A stretch of DNA of 64,000 nt from Sanguibacter antarcticus (GTDB lineage: Bacteria; Actinomycetota; Actinomycetes; Actinomycetales; Cellulomonadaceae). The notes under the pieces were generated by a model that worked only from the letters and a program-made list of their open reading frames with translations, was not told the DNA's origin and did no database searches. The translations under genes were made by a program, and so were the position numbers. This document shows, piece by piece, positions 17,320-25,886 of the stretch. The stretch lies in contig NZ_PDJG01000001.1 in assembly GCF_002564005.1 (NCBI RefSeq), positions 62,001 through 126,000 of the forward strand, read 5' to 3'. How positions within the stretch are numbered: the stretch's first letter is position 1; each line of letters starts with the position of its first letter.

Positions 17320-17349
17320 GCCGTGGCCGATAGGAGGATCGGCCACGGC
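17320..17349 (+). terminator. Stem-loop between receptor 3 and the sugar-binding protein gene
   Basis: GCCGTGGCCGA (17320-17330) and TCGGCCACGGC (17339-17349) form a perfect 11-bp stem with an eight-base loop, TAGGAGGA. No T-tract follows. It lies 32 bases upstream of the next ATG. It may be a terminator or processing site that sets the relative expression of the binding protein, or a regulatory hairpin. The GGAGG in the loop is not at start-codon distance. Confidence 0.6.
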
Positions 17350-17380
17350 GCACGCGCGTGACCTGGACAGGAAGCAGGAC

Positions 17381-18508
17381 ATGAAAAGCATCTCGGGCAG
17401 GGCACGTTCCCGTGCGGTGGTGGCGCTGACGGCAGTCGTCGCGTCGATCACGCTCGCGGCGTGCAGCGCAGGCGACGTCACGGCAGGAAACGACGACCAG
17501 CTGGTCGGCGTCGCCATGCCGACGACCACCTCTGCCCGATGGGTCGCTGACGGGAAGAACGTCGAGGCTCAGCTCGAGGCGCTCGGGTACACGGTCGACC
17601 TCGAGTATGCAGAGGACGACGTACCGACCCAGGTCGCGCAGATCCAGAAGATGATCGACGACGGCGCGGACCTCCTCATCGTCGGCTCGATCGACGGCAC
17701 GGCCCTCACGGCGCAGCTCGCCGCGGCGGCCGCTGCTGACATCCCTGTCATCGCCTACGACCGTCTCATCCGCGACAGCGCGGACGTCGACTACTACGCG
17801 ACGTTCGACAACCATCGTGTGGGCGTCCAGCAGGCCACCATGCTCCTCGAGGGGCTCGGTGTCGTCGACGACGCCGGCGCGCCGACAGGTGCGACGGGCC
17901 CGTTCGTCGTCGAGCTCTTCGCGGGCTCTCCGGACGACAACAACGCGACCGTCTTCTACGACGCGGCGATGGACACCCTCCAGCCGTACATCGATCGCGG
18001 GGTCCTCCAGGTCCCGTCGGGCGAGACCGACTTCGAGACCGTGGCCACCCTCCAGTGGAACGGCGACACGGCGGCCGAGCGCATGAACAGGCTCCTCGCC
18101 GACACCTATGCGGGCACCGACCTCGTCATCGACGGTGTCCTTGCCCCGAACGACGGCATCGCGATCGCCCTCCTCGCCGCGCTCGCGGCCGACGGGTACG
18201 GGACAGACGCCGAGCCGCTCCCGGTCACCACGGGCCAGGACGCCGAGATCCCGTCGGTGAAGTCGATCATCGCGGGCGAGCAGTACGCCACGATCTACAA
18301 GGACACCCGCCAGCTCGCCGAGGTCGCGGTCTCCATGGGCGACGCGCTCCTCAAGGGCGAGGAGCCCGAGGTCAACGACGTGACGTCGTACGACAACGGC
18401 GTCCAGGTCGTCCCGACCTACCTCCTTGCTCCGGTCGTCGTCGACGCGTCGAACTACGAGGCGCTGCTCGTCGGCGGCGGCTACTACACGGAGGACGAGC
18501 TCAGATGA
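17381..18508 (+). CDS. ChvE-like sugar-binding lipoprotein coupled to a chemoreceptor
   Basis: A 375-residue solute-binding protein with a lipoprotein signal peptide (hydrophobic segment ending LAAC). The mature part closely resembles ChvE-type aldose-binding proteins: [62 protein letters not shown] and [20 protein letters not shown]. ChvE binds several monosaccharides and serves both uptake and signalling. Here no ABC permease or ATPase gene is adjacent. The stop overlaps the ATG of receptor 4, so it probably acts as a ligand-loaded partner for that receptor. Specificity cannot be read from the sequence alone. Confidence 0.9.
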   Translation: MKSISGRARSRAVVALTAVVASITLAACSAGDVTAGNDDQLVGVAMPTTTSARWVADGKNVEAQLEALGYTVDLEYAEDDVPTQVAQIQKMIDDGADLLIVGSIDGTALTAQLAAAAAADIPVIAYDRLIRDSADVDYYATFDNHRVGVQQATMLLEGLGVVDDAGAPTGATGPFVVELFAGSPDDNNATVFYDAAMDTLQPYIDRGVLQVPSGETDFETVATLQWNGDTAAERMNRLLADTYAGTDLVIDGVLAPNDGIAIALLAALAADGYGTDAEPLPVTTGQDAEIPSVKSIIAGEQYATIYKDTRQLAEVAVSMGDALLKGEEPEVNDVTSYDNGVQVVPTYLLAPVVVDASNYEALLVGGGYYTEDELR

Positions 18509-20118
18509 CCGCCACGTTCTCGACAGACCTGCGCACGCACTGGTTCTGGGACCGCCCCGTCTGGGCGAAGATCGCGACGTCGCTCGTGGTCATGGCGGTC
18601 GTCTTCGGAGCGGTCGGCGGGCTCGGTGCCGTCGCCCTCGCCCGGGCAGGCACGCACCTCGACGAGGTGAACACGCTCACGGGCGAGCTCCAGGGCGACC
18701 TCGGCGACCTCCGCGCGGCGCAGGCCACCAGCCACCTCCTCGTCCGCCGGGCGGCCGGCGCGACGGACGACGCGATGCGCGAGCAGATCCTCACGTCCTC
18801 GGCGTGGAACGACCGGACGGTCGAGCAGCTCATCACCGAGGTGGAGGGTTACGAGCAGTCGAACACCCAGCAGTGGAGCGACTTCGTCGATCGCTGGGAG
18901 GCATGGACCACCTACCGCGACGCGACGGTGCTCCCGCTCGCGACCGCGGGCGACGTCGCCGGTGTCGAGAACGCTCTCGCCGCTGACGTCGCCGGCGACC
19001 CGGACAGCGCAGGGCGGGCGCTCCTGCTCGCTCAGGGGCAGATCGACTTCCAGGTCGGTGCCGTGCTCGCTGGGGCTCAGGACGAGGTGCGGCGCACGAT
19101 CATCGCGCTCGTCGTCGGGTTCGTCGTCGGCGCAGGCATCGCGGTCACCGTCGCTGTCCTCGTGACGCGCCGGATCACGACGTCGATCAACGACGTCAAG
19201 GTCGCGCTCGAGACGATGGCGACCGGGGACCTCACGCACACGGTCGAGATCCGCAGCCGCGACGAGCTCGGTCAGATGTCGGCGTCGTTCGACGAGGCGC
19301 AGGTGAACCTGCGCGCCGTGATCACGGGGGTCATCGACACTGCCGCCACCGTTGCTGCTGCTGCGGAGGAGCTCGCCACCGCGAACTCCGAGGTCGCTGC
19401 CGGGACGGAAGAGACGAGCGCCCAGGCGGGCGTCGTCGCAGCGGCTGCAGACGAGGTCAACCAGAACGTGCAGACTGTGGCCGCGGGCGCCGAGCAGATG
19501 GGTGCCTCGATCCGCGAGATCGCGACCAACGCGAACGAGGCCGCGAGGATCGCCAGCCGGGCGGTCGAGCACTCCACCGAGACTGCCACGACCGTCGGCC
19601 AGCTGGGCGAGACGTCCCAGGCGATCGGCACGGTCGTCAAGGTCATCACGAGCATCGCGGCTCAGACGAACCTCCTCGCGCTCAACGCGACGATCGAGGC
19701 GGCCCGCGCCGGCGAGGCAGGCAAGGGCTTCGCGGTCGTCGCCGGCGAGGTCAAGGAGCTCGCGTCCGAGTCGGGCCGTGCGGCCGAGGACATCGCCCGC
19801 CGGATCGAGGAGGTGCAGAGCCAGACGGCGTCTGCCGTCTCTGCGATCAGCGAGATCACCGCGATCATCTCGAGCATCAGCGACTTCCAGCTCACCATCG
19901 CGTCGGCGGTCGAGGAACAGACCGCCACGACCAACGAGATGAGCCGGGGCGTCTCCGAGGCTGCGCTCGGTGTCGGCGAGATCGCCGCGAACATCGGCGG
20001 TGTGGCATCAGCCGCTGCCGTCTCCTCCGAGATCGTCACGCAGATGGGCGATTCGGTCTCCGAGCTCGCCAAGATGTCTGCCGACCTCCGTGTGCGCGTC
20101 GCGCAGTTCACGATCTAG
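18505..20118 (+). CDS. Methyl-accepting chemotaxis protein 4, coupled to the sugar-binding protein
   Basis: A 537-residue chemoreceptor. TM1 is at about 20-45, the extracytoplasmic four-helix-like domain spans about 150 residues, and TM2 is at about 197-220. HAMP and a signalling hairpin follow, with the tip near 385. Its methylation-helix sequences differ more from receptors 1-3 than those do from each other. ATG 18505 overlaps the stop of the ChvE-like gene, giving a likely one-to-one expression ratio. The frame is open for a further 450 bases upstream, but that part is only a shadow of the binding-protein gene. Confidence 0.92.
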   Translation: MTATFSTDLRTHWFWDRPVWAKIATSLVVMAVVFGAVGGLGAVALARAGTHLDEVNTLTGELQGDLGDLRAAQATSHLLVRRAAGATDDAMREQILTSSAWNDRTVEQLITEVEGYEQSNTQQWSDFVDRWEAWTTYRDATVLPLATAGDVAGVENALAADVAGDPDSAGRALLLAQGQIDFQVGAVLAGAQDEVRRTIIALVVGFVVGAGIAVTVAVLVTRRITTSINDVKVALETMATGDLTHTVEIRSRDELGQMSASFDEAQVNLRAVITGVIDTAATVAAAAEELATANSEVAAGTEETSAQAGVVAAAADEVNQNVQTVAAGAEQMGASIREIATNANEAARIASRAVEHSTETATTVGQLGETSQAIGTVVKVITSIAAQTNLLALNATIEAARAGEAGKGFAVVAGEVKELASESGRAAEDIARRIEEVQSQTASAVSAISEITAIISSISDFQLTIASAVEEQTATTNEMSRGVSEAALGVGEIAANIGGVASAAAVSSEIVTQMGDSVSELAKMSADLRVRVAQFTI

Positions 20119-20147
20119 GGGCTCGACGACATGAACAGGACCAGCAG

Positions 20148-21266
20148 ATGACCATCCGTGTAGTAGTGGTGGACGACTCGGTGGTGATCCGCCGGCTCGT
20201 CGTGCAGGCGCTCGAGAGCGACCCTGACGTCGAGGTCGTCGCGACGGCGGCCAACGGGCGCCTCGCGCTCGCGAAGATCGAGCAGCACGCGCCGGACGCT
20301 GTGACGATGGACATCGAGATGCCCGAGCTCAACGGCGTCGAGTCGGTGCGCGAGCTGCGCAAGCGCGGGCACACGATGCCGATCATCATGTTCTCCACGC
20401 TCACCGAGCGTGGTGCGACGGCGACGTTCGACGCTCTCGACGCGGGGGCGTCCGACTACGTGGCCAAGCCGTCCAACGTCGGGAGCATCAGCGAGTCGCT
20501 CAAGGCGGTCGCCGACCAGCTCATCCCCAAGATCCGTGCTCTCGTGCCGAGGCCCCTGACCAGCTCGCCGACGGCACGCTCCGCAGGCACCGTTCCCGGA
20601 GGCGTCCGTCCGAGCGTCGCGGCGCAGCGGCACACGGTGATGCTGCGGGCGACCCCCCGCAACCACCCGGTCCGTGCGGTCGTCCTCGGCAGCTCGACCG
20701 GCGGGCCCGAGGCGCTCTCGCGCGTCGTCGAGCGCCTCACGGAACCTTTGCCCGTGCCGCTCCTCGTCGTCCAGCACATGCCGGCGATCTTCACGCGCCA
20801 GCTGGCGCACCGGCTCGACCGCCTGGGGCCGTCCCAGGTGTTCGAGGCCGTCCACGGCCAGGTCCTCGAGCCCGGGTGCGTGTACATCGCCCCGGGCGAC
20901 ACGCACCTGGAGCTCGAGGGCACGGCTGGCCGGTATCGGGCGAAGATCACGCACGGCGCCCCGGTGAACTTCTGCCGGCCGTCGGTCGACGTCCTCTTCC
21001 GGTCGGCGCTCACGGTCGTGGGCCCCGATCTCCTGGCAGTCATCCTCACGGGCATGGGTGCCGACGGCAAGGTCGGTGCGGGCGCGGTGGCCGACGCCGG
21101 TGGGACGGTCGTCGTCCAGGACGAGGAGACGTCTGTCGTGTGGGGCATGCCTGGCGCGACAGCGATGGCCGGGTACGCGCACAGGGTGCTGCCGATCAGC
21201 GAGATCGGCCACACCATCGCAGGGATCGTCCGAGCGAGCCAAGGTGCACAGGAGGTGTCACGGTGA
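20148..21266 (+). CDS. cheB: Chemotaxis response regulator protein-glutamate methylesterase CheB
   Basis: CheB removes methyl groups from receptors. The receiver domain spans about residues 1-115, with phosphoacceptor Asp near 55 (TMDIEMP) and Lys in VAKPSN. A variable linker follows. The methylesterase domain carries the Ser-His-Asp triad in GSSTGGPEAL, QHMP and GMGADG. The length of 372 is normal. GTG of cheR overlaps the stop, and cheB follows receptor 4 by 29 bases. Confidence 0.96.
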   Translation: MTIRVVVVDDSVVIRRLVVQALESDPDVEVVATAANGRLALAKIEQHAPDAVTMDIEMPELNGVESVRELRKRGHTMPIIMFSTLTERGATATFDALDAGASDYVAKPSNVGSISESLKAVADQLIPKIRALVPRPLTSSPTARSAGTVPGGVRPSVAAQRHTVMLRATPRNHPVRAVVLGSSTGGPEALSRVVERLTEPLPVPLLVVQHMPAIFTRQLAHRLDRLGPSQVFEAVHGQVLEPGCVYIAPGDTHLELEGTAGRYRAKITHGAPVNFCRPSVDVLFRSALTVVGPDLLAVILTGMGADGKVGAGAVADAGGTVVVQDEETSVVWGMPGATAMAGYAHRVLPISEIGHTIAGIVRASQGAQEVSR

Positions 21267-22087
21267 GTCTGACTGCAGAGAGCTTTACGTTCGTCGCGGA
21301 CCTGGTCCGCAAGAAGAGCGCCATCCACTTGCCTCCGGGCAAGGAATACCTTGTCGAGAGCCGGCTCATGCCGCTCGCTCGGCGAGCAGGGCTGTCGGTC
21401 GACGACTATGTCCGACGACAGCGCACATCGGCCAGCCTCACGGAGGCGGAGCTCATCGTCGAGGCGCTCACCACGAACGAGACCAGCTGGTTCCGGGACG
21501 CGCTCCCGTTCGTCACGCTCGCGGGGCATGTTCTGCCCGAGGTCATGGCCAACAAGCCGGTGACCGCTCCGTTGAAGATCTGGTCCGCCGCGTGCTCGAC
21601 GGGGCAGGAGCCGTACTCGATCGCGATGGCGCTCCTCGACGCGCTGTCCGGACCGTCGCCGCGCATCGAGATCACGGCGACCGACCTCTCGGGCGAGGTC
21701 CTCGCCAAGGCAGAACGAGGCGCGTACTCGCAGCTCGAGGTCAACCGCGGGCTCCCCGCCAAGTACCTCGTCAAGCACTTCACCAAGGCGGGCACCGAGT
21801 GGCAGATCAGCAAGGAGCTGCGCTCGCTCGTCCGCTTCTCCAAGCACAACCTGCTCGGCGCACCACCTGTGGGGCCGTTCGACATCGTCTTCCTGCGCAA
21901 CGTCCTCATCTACTTCGACGTCGAGGTGAAGCGGGACATCCTGCGGCGCCTGCGGACGTCTATGCGGCCCGGTGGCTTCCTCGTCCTGGGGGCGGCAGAG
22001 ACGACAGTCGGCATCGACGACCTGTGGCAGAGGGTCCAGGTCGGGCGGAGCTCCATCTATCAGAACACGACAAGGAGCAGGACATGA
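21263..22087 (+). CDS. cheR: Chemotaxis protein methyltransferase CheR
   Basis: CheR methylates receptor glutamates with S-adenosylmethionine. The 274-residue protein has the N-terminal helical domain and the Rossmann domain with IWSAACSTGQEPYSIAM (SAM site near residue 105), TATDLS and IVFLRNVLIYFD. GTG 21263 is preceded by GGAGG and overlaps the cheB stop. The longer open frame upstream is a shadow of cheB. None of the four receptors here ends in an NWETF-type tether, so CheR must act without that docking peptide. Confidence 0.96.
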   Translation: MSLTAESFTFVADLVRKKSAIHLPPGKEYLVESRLMPLARRAGLSVDDYVRRQRTSASLTEAELIVEALTTNETSWFRDALPFVTLAGHVLPEVMANKPVTAPLKIWSAACSTGQEPYSIAMALLDALSGPSPRIEITATDLSGEVLAKAERGAYSQLEVNRGLPAKYLVKHFTKAGTEWQISKELRSLVRFSKHNLLGAPPVGPFDIVFLRNVLIYFDVEVKRDILRRLRTSMRPGGFLVLGAAETTVGIDDLWQRVQVGRSSIYQNTTRSRT

Positions 22088-22467
22088 AGGCGCTCGTCAT
22101 CGACGACTCACGCACGATGCGACGCATCGTGTCTACGGTCCTCAGAGACCTCGGATACGAGACGACAGAGGCCGGAGACGGCCAGGAAGCGCTGGACGCG
22201 CTCGAGGCCGGCGGGGTGTTCGATCTTGCGTGCATCGACTGGAACATGCCCGTCATGGACGGGCTGACCTTCGTCACGAAGGTTCGAGAGAACAAAGACT
22301 GGCGGTCCCTCACTCTGATGATGGTGACCACCGAGAGCGAGCACGGCCAGATCGTTCGAGCACTCGCGGCGGGGGCCCACGAGTACCTCATCAAACCATT
22401 CACCCCGGACGCGCTCCGGGACAAGCTGGAGCTGCTCGGGCTGCTCCCGGTAGAGGAGACAGTGTGA
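22084..22467 (+). CDS. cheY: CheY-type response regulator 1
   Basis: A 127-residue single receiver domain with every key residue: the acidic pair DD at the N-terminus, phosphoacceptor Asp in CIDWNMP, Thr in MVTTES and Lys in LIKPF. It overlaps cheR by four bases, and the next gene (CheC/CheX-like) overlaps its stop. By position it is the best candidate for the motor-controlling CheY, but FliM here has no recognisable CheY-docking peptide. Confidence 0.93.
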   Translation: MKALVIDDSRTMRRIVSTVLRDLGYETTEAGDGQEALDALEAGGVFDLACIDWNMPVMDGLTFVTKVRENKDWRSLTLMMVTTESEHGQIVRALAAGAHEYLIKPFTPDALRDKLELLGLLPVEETV

Positions 22468-22934
22468 TCGCCGGAACGTTGACCGTGGACAGGGATCAGA
22501 TCCTGGCCATCTCCCAAGACGTCTTCGCGGCCATGATCGACGGAGGCGAGACGATCGTCTTCGAGCGCTTCGGAGCCGTCCCTGAGCCCGCCGACCCGAT
22601 CGTCGCGTGGGTCGACATGACGATCGGTGGCCTCGGCATCGGTGCGCGCGCGGTCGTGCGCACCGGGCGCCCCGTCGCGGACGAGCTCACGCGTGCCCTC
22701 CTCGTCATGAACCCCGACGAGGTCGTGACCCCCGAAGACCTCGCCGACGCGTTCGGCGAGATCGCCAACGTCGTGGGGGGCAACGTCAAGTCGCTCCTCG
22801 CGGCGCACGCCGTCCTGAGCCTGCCCGCCGTCGCGAGCGAGGCCCCGGCCATGGCCGAGCACCAGTTCTTGCAGGAGATTCCTCTCGACTGGCGCGGTCA
22901 CGTCCTTGTCATGTCACTGTGGTCATTGAGCTGA
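22464..22934 (+). CDS. CheC/CheX-like phosphatase-type protein 1
   Basis: A 156-residue protein with one copy of the CheC/CheX active-site pattern: E and N separated by two residues in GEIANVVGGNVKSLL, followed by a proline about 20 residues later. CheC/CheX/FliY proteins dephosphorylate CheY-P and replace CheZ outside proteobacteria. GTG 22464 overlaps the preceding cheY stop, which supports a functional pair. Whether it is closer to CheX or CheC cannot be decided by eye. Confidence 0.75.
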   Translation: MIAGTLTVDRDQILAISQDVFAAMIDGGETIVFERFGAVPEPADPIVAWVDMTIGGLGIGARAVVRTGRPVADELTRALLVMNPDEVVTPEDLADAFGEIANVVGGNVKSLLAAHAVLSLPAVASEAPAMAEHQFLQEIPLDWRGHVLVMSLWSLS

Positions 22935-22983
22935 CCGACGAAACGCACCACCAGCACACGTTCGACCAAGGGGAGGGAAACCT

Positions 22984-23343
22984 ATGTACGTCCTGATCGC
23001 TGACGACAGCCGCGTGATGCGGCAGATCGTGATCCGCACGCTCCGGCAGGCGGGCTACGACTGGAAGATCATCGAGGCCGCAGACGGCCAAGAGGTCTAC
23101 GACCTGGCTCTCGCGGAGGAGCCAGATCTCATCTTGTCTGACTGGAACATGCCGAACGCCACGGGTATCGAGGCGCTCAACGCGCTCCGCCAGGCCGGCT
23201 GCATGATCCCGTTCGGCTTCGTGACCTCGGAAGGGTCACCAGAGATGCGCGACCAGGCTGACGAGGCGGGTGCGCTGTTCCTCATCGCGAAGCCCTTCAC
23301 GGCTGAGTCGTTCCGTGACGTCATCGACCCGGTGCTCGTATGA
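22984..23343 (+). CDS. CheY-type response regulator 2
   Basis: A 119-residue receiver domain with the acidic pair (IADDSRVMRQI), phosphoacceptor Asp in LSDWNMP, Thr in FVTSEG and Lys in LIAKPF. It is clearly diverged from the first CheY in the second half (NATGIEALNALRQAG). It is preceded by an AGGGAGG-like site and overlaps the following CheC/CheX-like gene by four bases. It may be a second motor input or a phosphate sink. Confidence 0.9.
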   Translation: MYVLIADDSRVMRQIVIRTLRQAGYDWKIIEAADGQEVYDLALAEEPDLILSDWNMPNATGIEALNALRQAGCMIPFGFVTSEGSPEMRDQADEAGALFLIAKPFTAESFRDVIDPVLV

Positions 23344-23825
23344 GTGCCACGCCGCTGCCGAGCGCCCTGGAGGTCCGTGAGGTCCTCCAGGGTCTGCTCG
23401 GGCGAGATGTCGAGACGCTCACGGGTGGCGCGATGGTCGATCCGGGTGCACCGGGCGGCGCGCTCGTCGCGGAGTACATCTCGGACCAGATGCAGCTTGC
23501 TGCGCTCATCGTCATGGACCTGCCGATGGCGGCCCGGGCTGGGGCCGCGATCGCGCTCATGCCGTCGACGGCGTCGGAGGCCGACGTCGAGGCGGGGGAG
23601 ATGTCGGACGTGCTTCTGGAGAACGCCGGCGAGATCCTCAACGTCCTCGCGTCGTTGTTCAACGCGGAGGGCGCGCCGCACCTGCGGCTCAATGCTGTGC
23701 ACGCGCCGGGGGCGACGATCCCGGCTGACGTCGCTCCGTGGGTGATGGCGTACGTGGCTCGGCTCGACCTGGAGTGCGACGTCTCGGGCTACGGCCCGGG
23801 CGGGTTGTCCCTGCTCGTCATCTGA
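23340..23825 (+). CDS. CheC/CheX-like phosphatase-type protein 2
   Basis: A 161-residue protein with the ENAGEILNVLASLFN helix that contains the E-x-x-N pattern of CheC/CheX active sites. Sequence similarity to the first CheC/CheX-like protein outside that helix is low. It is the last gene of the chemotaxis run and is translationally coupled to the second cheY. The role, dephosphorylation of CheY or of the motor, is inferred from the family and from the pairing. Confidence 0.65.
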   Translation: MSATPLPSALEVREVLQGLLGRDVETLTGGAMVDPGAPGGALVAEYISDQMQLAALIVMDLPMAARAGAAIALMPSTASEADVEAGEMSDVLLENAGEILNVLASLFNAEGAPHLRLNAVHAPGATIPADVAPWVMAYVARLDLECDVSGYGPGGLSLLVI

Positions 23826-23970
23826 CGTCTGCACGGCTCGAGCGGGTGAAAAAGAGGCCCTGGGGCAACCTGCGTCGTTGATCGCTGTGGTGCGCGCCTC
23901 TGGGTGCGGACCCGCAGGCTACGGTGTCGGTGAACTTGTGCTGGGGCTGTGAACGACCACGGGGGCGGGG

Positions 23971-25872
23971 GTGCGCGTGAGGCAGGCTGGCGGTCGTGTC
24001 GACGGTGCGCGCCGGGCTCTGTGGCACCTGCGCACGGGAGGTGTCCGTCAGCTGCGGACCTGGGCACGGCGCCGCCGGATCGCCGCAGGCCTGCCTGCGC
24101 GCTCGGGTCGTCTCGACCGTCATGGGCGGCTGACGTTCGACCCGTGGCCGCTCCCGGAGCGTGCCCCTCGACGCGCTGACCTGCGCGTGGGCGTCGTCCT
24201 CGACGACTTCTCCCGGCTCGCCTTCGGGTTCGAGTGGGAGCAGGTGCTGCTCGAGCCGTCGTCGTGGCAGCGGGTCCTCGAGGATCGGCCGGTCGACGTG
24301 CTCTTCGTCGAGTCGGCCTGGGCCGGCAACGGTGGGGCGTGGAGCTATCACCTCACCGGGCCGACCGCGCCGCGTCCGGCGTTCGTCGAGCTGGTGGCCT
24401 GGTGCCGCGAGCACGGTGTGCCGACCGTCTTCTGGAACAAGGAGGACCCGGCGCACTTCGAGGACTTCCTCGACGCGGCCCGGTTGTTCGACCACGTCTT
24501 CACGACGGACAGCGCCATGGTGCCTGCGTACCGTGACCGGCTGGGCCACGACAGGGTGGGGACGCTGGGCTTCGCAGCGCAGCCGGTGATCCACAACCCG
24601 GTGCGGGCGCACGGGCGCGGTCCGGAGCGTGACGTCGCCTTCGCGGGGATGTATTTCGCTCACAAGTATCCGGAGCGTCGTGAGCAGATGGACCTGCTCC
24701 TGGGCGCTGCCCATCGGGTGAGCGGCCGCATGGAGACGGGCCTGGAGATCTTCTCTCGTCAGCTCGGGGGCGACGAGCGGTACCAGTTTCCGGTTCCGTA
24801 TGCGGAGCACGTGGTGGGTTCGCTGACGTACGAGCAGACGCTCGCTGCGTACCGCGAGTACAAGGTGTTCCTCAACGTGAACTCGGTGGTGGACTCGCCG
24901 AGCATGTGCGCGCGGCGCGTCTTCGAGATCAGCGCGTGCGGCACACCCGTCGTGAGCGCACCGAGCGTGGCGATCACGGCGCTCTTCCCTCCGAACGAGG
25001 TCTTCACCGTGTCGGAGCCGGACGAGGCCGAGCACACTCTCCGCGCTCTGGTGCGCTCTCCGGAGCTGCGCGACCGTGCGACCCACCTGGCGCAACGGCG
25101 GATCTGGGAGGAGCACACGTACTCTCACCGTGCGGCGCAGGTGCTCGCTGCTGTCGGTATCGATGACGACGGTCTCCGGCGCCCGAGCGTCACGGCGATC
25201 GTGTCGACGAACCGCCCGCACCAGCTCGACCACGTGCTGCGGACCCTGGGCGCCCAGGTGGGCGTCCGCCCCCAGCTGGCTCTGCTGGCGCACGGCTTCG
25301 ATCCTGACTGGTCGGAGATCCGTGCCACGGCTCGCGACCTCGGCATCGACGACCTCGTGACGCTCACGGCAGACGCGAGCGTCACGCTCGGCGCGTGCCT
25401 CAACCTCCTCGTGGATGCCGCTGACGGCGACGTGGTCGCCAAGATGGACGACGACGACCTCTACGGCCCGCACTACCTCTCCGACCAGATGTACGCCATG
25501 GACTACAGCGGGGCAGACGTCGTGGGGAAGCAGGCGCACTACATGTACCTGGAGGCTCTCGACGCGACCGTGCTGCGGTTCGCGGAGAAGGAGCACCGGT
25601 TCACCGACTTCGTCATGGGCCCGACGATCGTCGCGTGCCGCGACGTCGCCCGTGCTGCGCGCTTTGCCGACGTGGCCCGCGGTGAGGACACAGCGCTGCT
25701 CCGGAGCGCGGACGGCCTCGGCGCCACGATCTACGCCGCTGATCGGTTCGGCTTCGTCCAGGTTCGGCACGACGACGTCGCTGCGCACACCTGGTCCGCG
25801 TCGGTGGCTGAGCTGCTGGCCGGTGGCGAAGTACAGCTTTTCGGGCGCGCTGACAAGCACGCCTTCGTCTGA
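23971..25872 (+). CDS. CgeB-like glycosyltransferase fused to a GT2-type domain
   Basis: A 633-residue protein. Residues of about 75-400 resemble the CgeB/DUF3880 class of GT-B glycosyltransferases (FVESAWAG, FWNKEDPAHFEDF, then NVNSVVDSPSMCARRVFE and CGTPVVSAP). Residues of about 405-600 look like a GT2 nucleotide-sugar domain (VTAIVSTNRPHQLDHVLRTL, KMDDDDLYGPHY). It lacks a signal peptide. It starts 145 bases after the chemotaxis genes and belongs to the high-GC background. A role in flagellin or cell-wall glycosylation is possible; substrate unknown. The GTG start is the most upstream plausible one. Confidence 0.75.
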   Translation: MRVRQAGGRVDGARRALWHLRTGGVRQLRTWARRRRIAAGLPARSGRLDRHGRLTFDPWPLPERAPRRADLRVGVVLDDFSRLAFGFEWEQVLLEPSSWQRVLEDRPVDVLFVESAWAGNGGAWSYHLTGPTAPRPAFVELVAWCREHGVPTVFWNKEDPAHFEDFLDAARLFDHVFTTDSAMVPAYRDRLGHDRVGTLGFAAQPVIHNPVRAHGRGPERDVAFAGMYFAHKYPERREQMDLLLGAAHRVSGRMETGLEIFSRQLGGDERYQFPVPYAEHVVGSLTYEQTLAAYREYKVFLNVNSVVDSPSMCARRVFEISACGTPVVSAPSVAITALFPPNEVFTVSEPDEAEHTLRALVRSPELRDRATHLAQRRIWEEHTYSHRAAQVLAAVGIDDDGLRRPSVTAIVSTNRPHQLDHVLRTLGAQVGVRPQLALLAHGFDPDWSEIRATARDLGIDDLVTLTADASVTLGACLNLLVDAADGDVVAKMDDDDLYGPHYLSDQMYAMDYSGADVVGKQAHYMYLEALDATVLRFAEKEHRFTDFVMGPTIVACRDVARAARFADVARGEDTALLRSADGLGATIYAADRFGFVQVRHDDVAAHTWSASVAELLAGGEVQLFGRADKHAFV

Positions 25873-25886
25873 GCAGGGGAGCTCGT

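Noticed and set aside
18055..18504. 150-codon 5' extension of the receptor 4 frame
   Set aside because: It lies fully inside the ChvE-like gene in another frame. ATG 18505 overlaps that gene's stop and starts right before TM1.
17381..18508. The sugar-binding gene as part of an ABC uptake operon
   Set aside because: There is no permease or ATPase gene beside it. Both neighbours are chemoreceptors, and it is coupled to one of them.
23818..25860. 680-codon minus-strand open frame opposite the first glycosyltransferase
   Set aside because: It shows only compositional patterns of an antisense frame. The plus-strand gene has clear GT-B and GT2 motifs.
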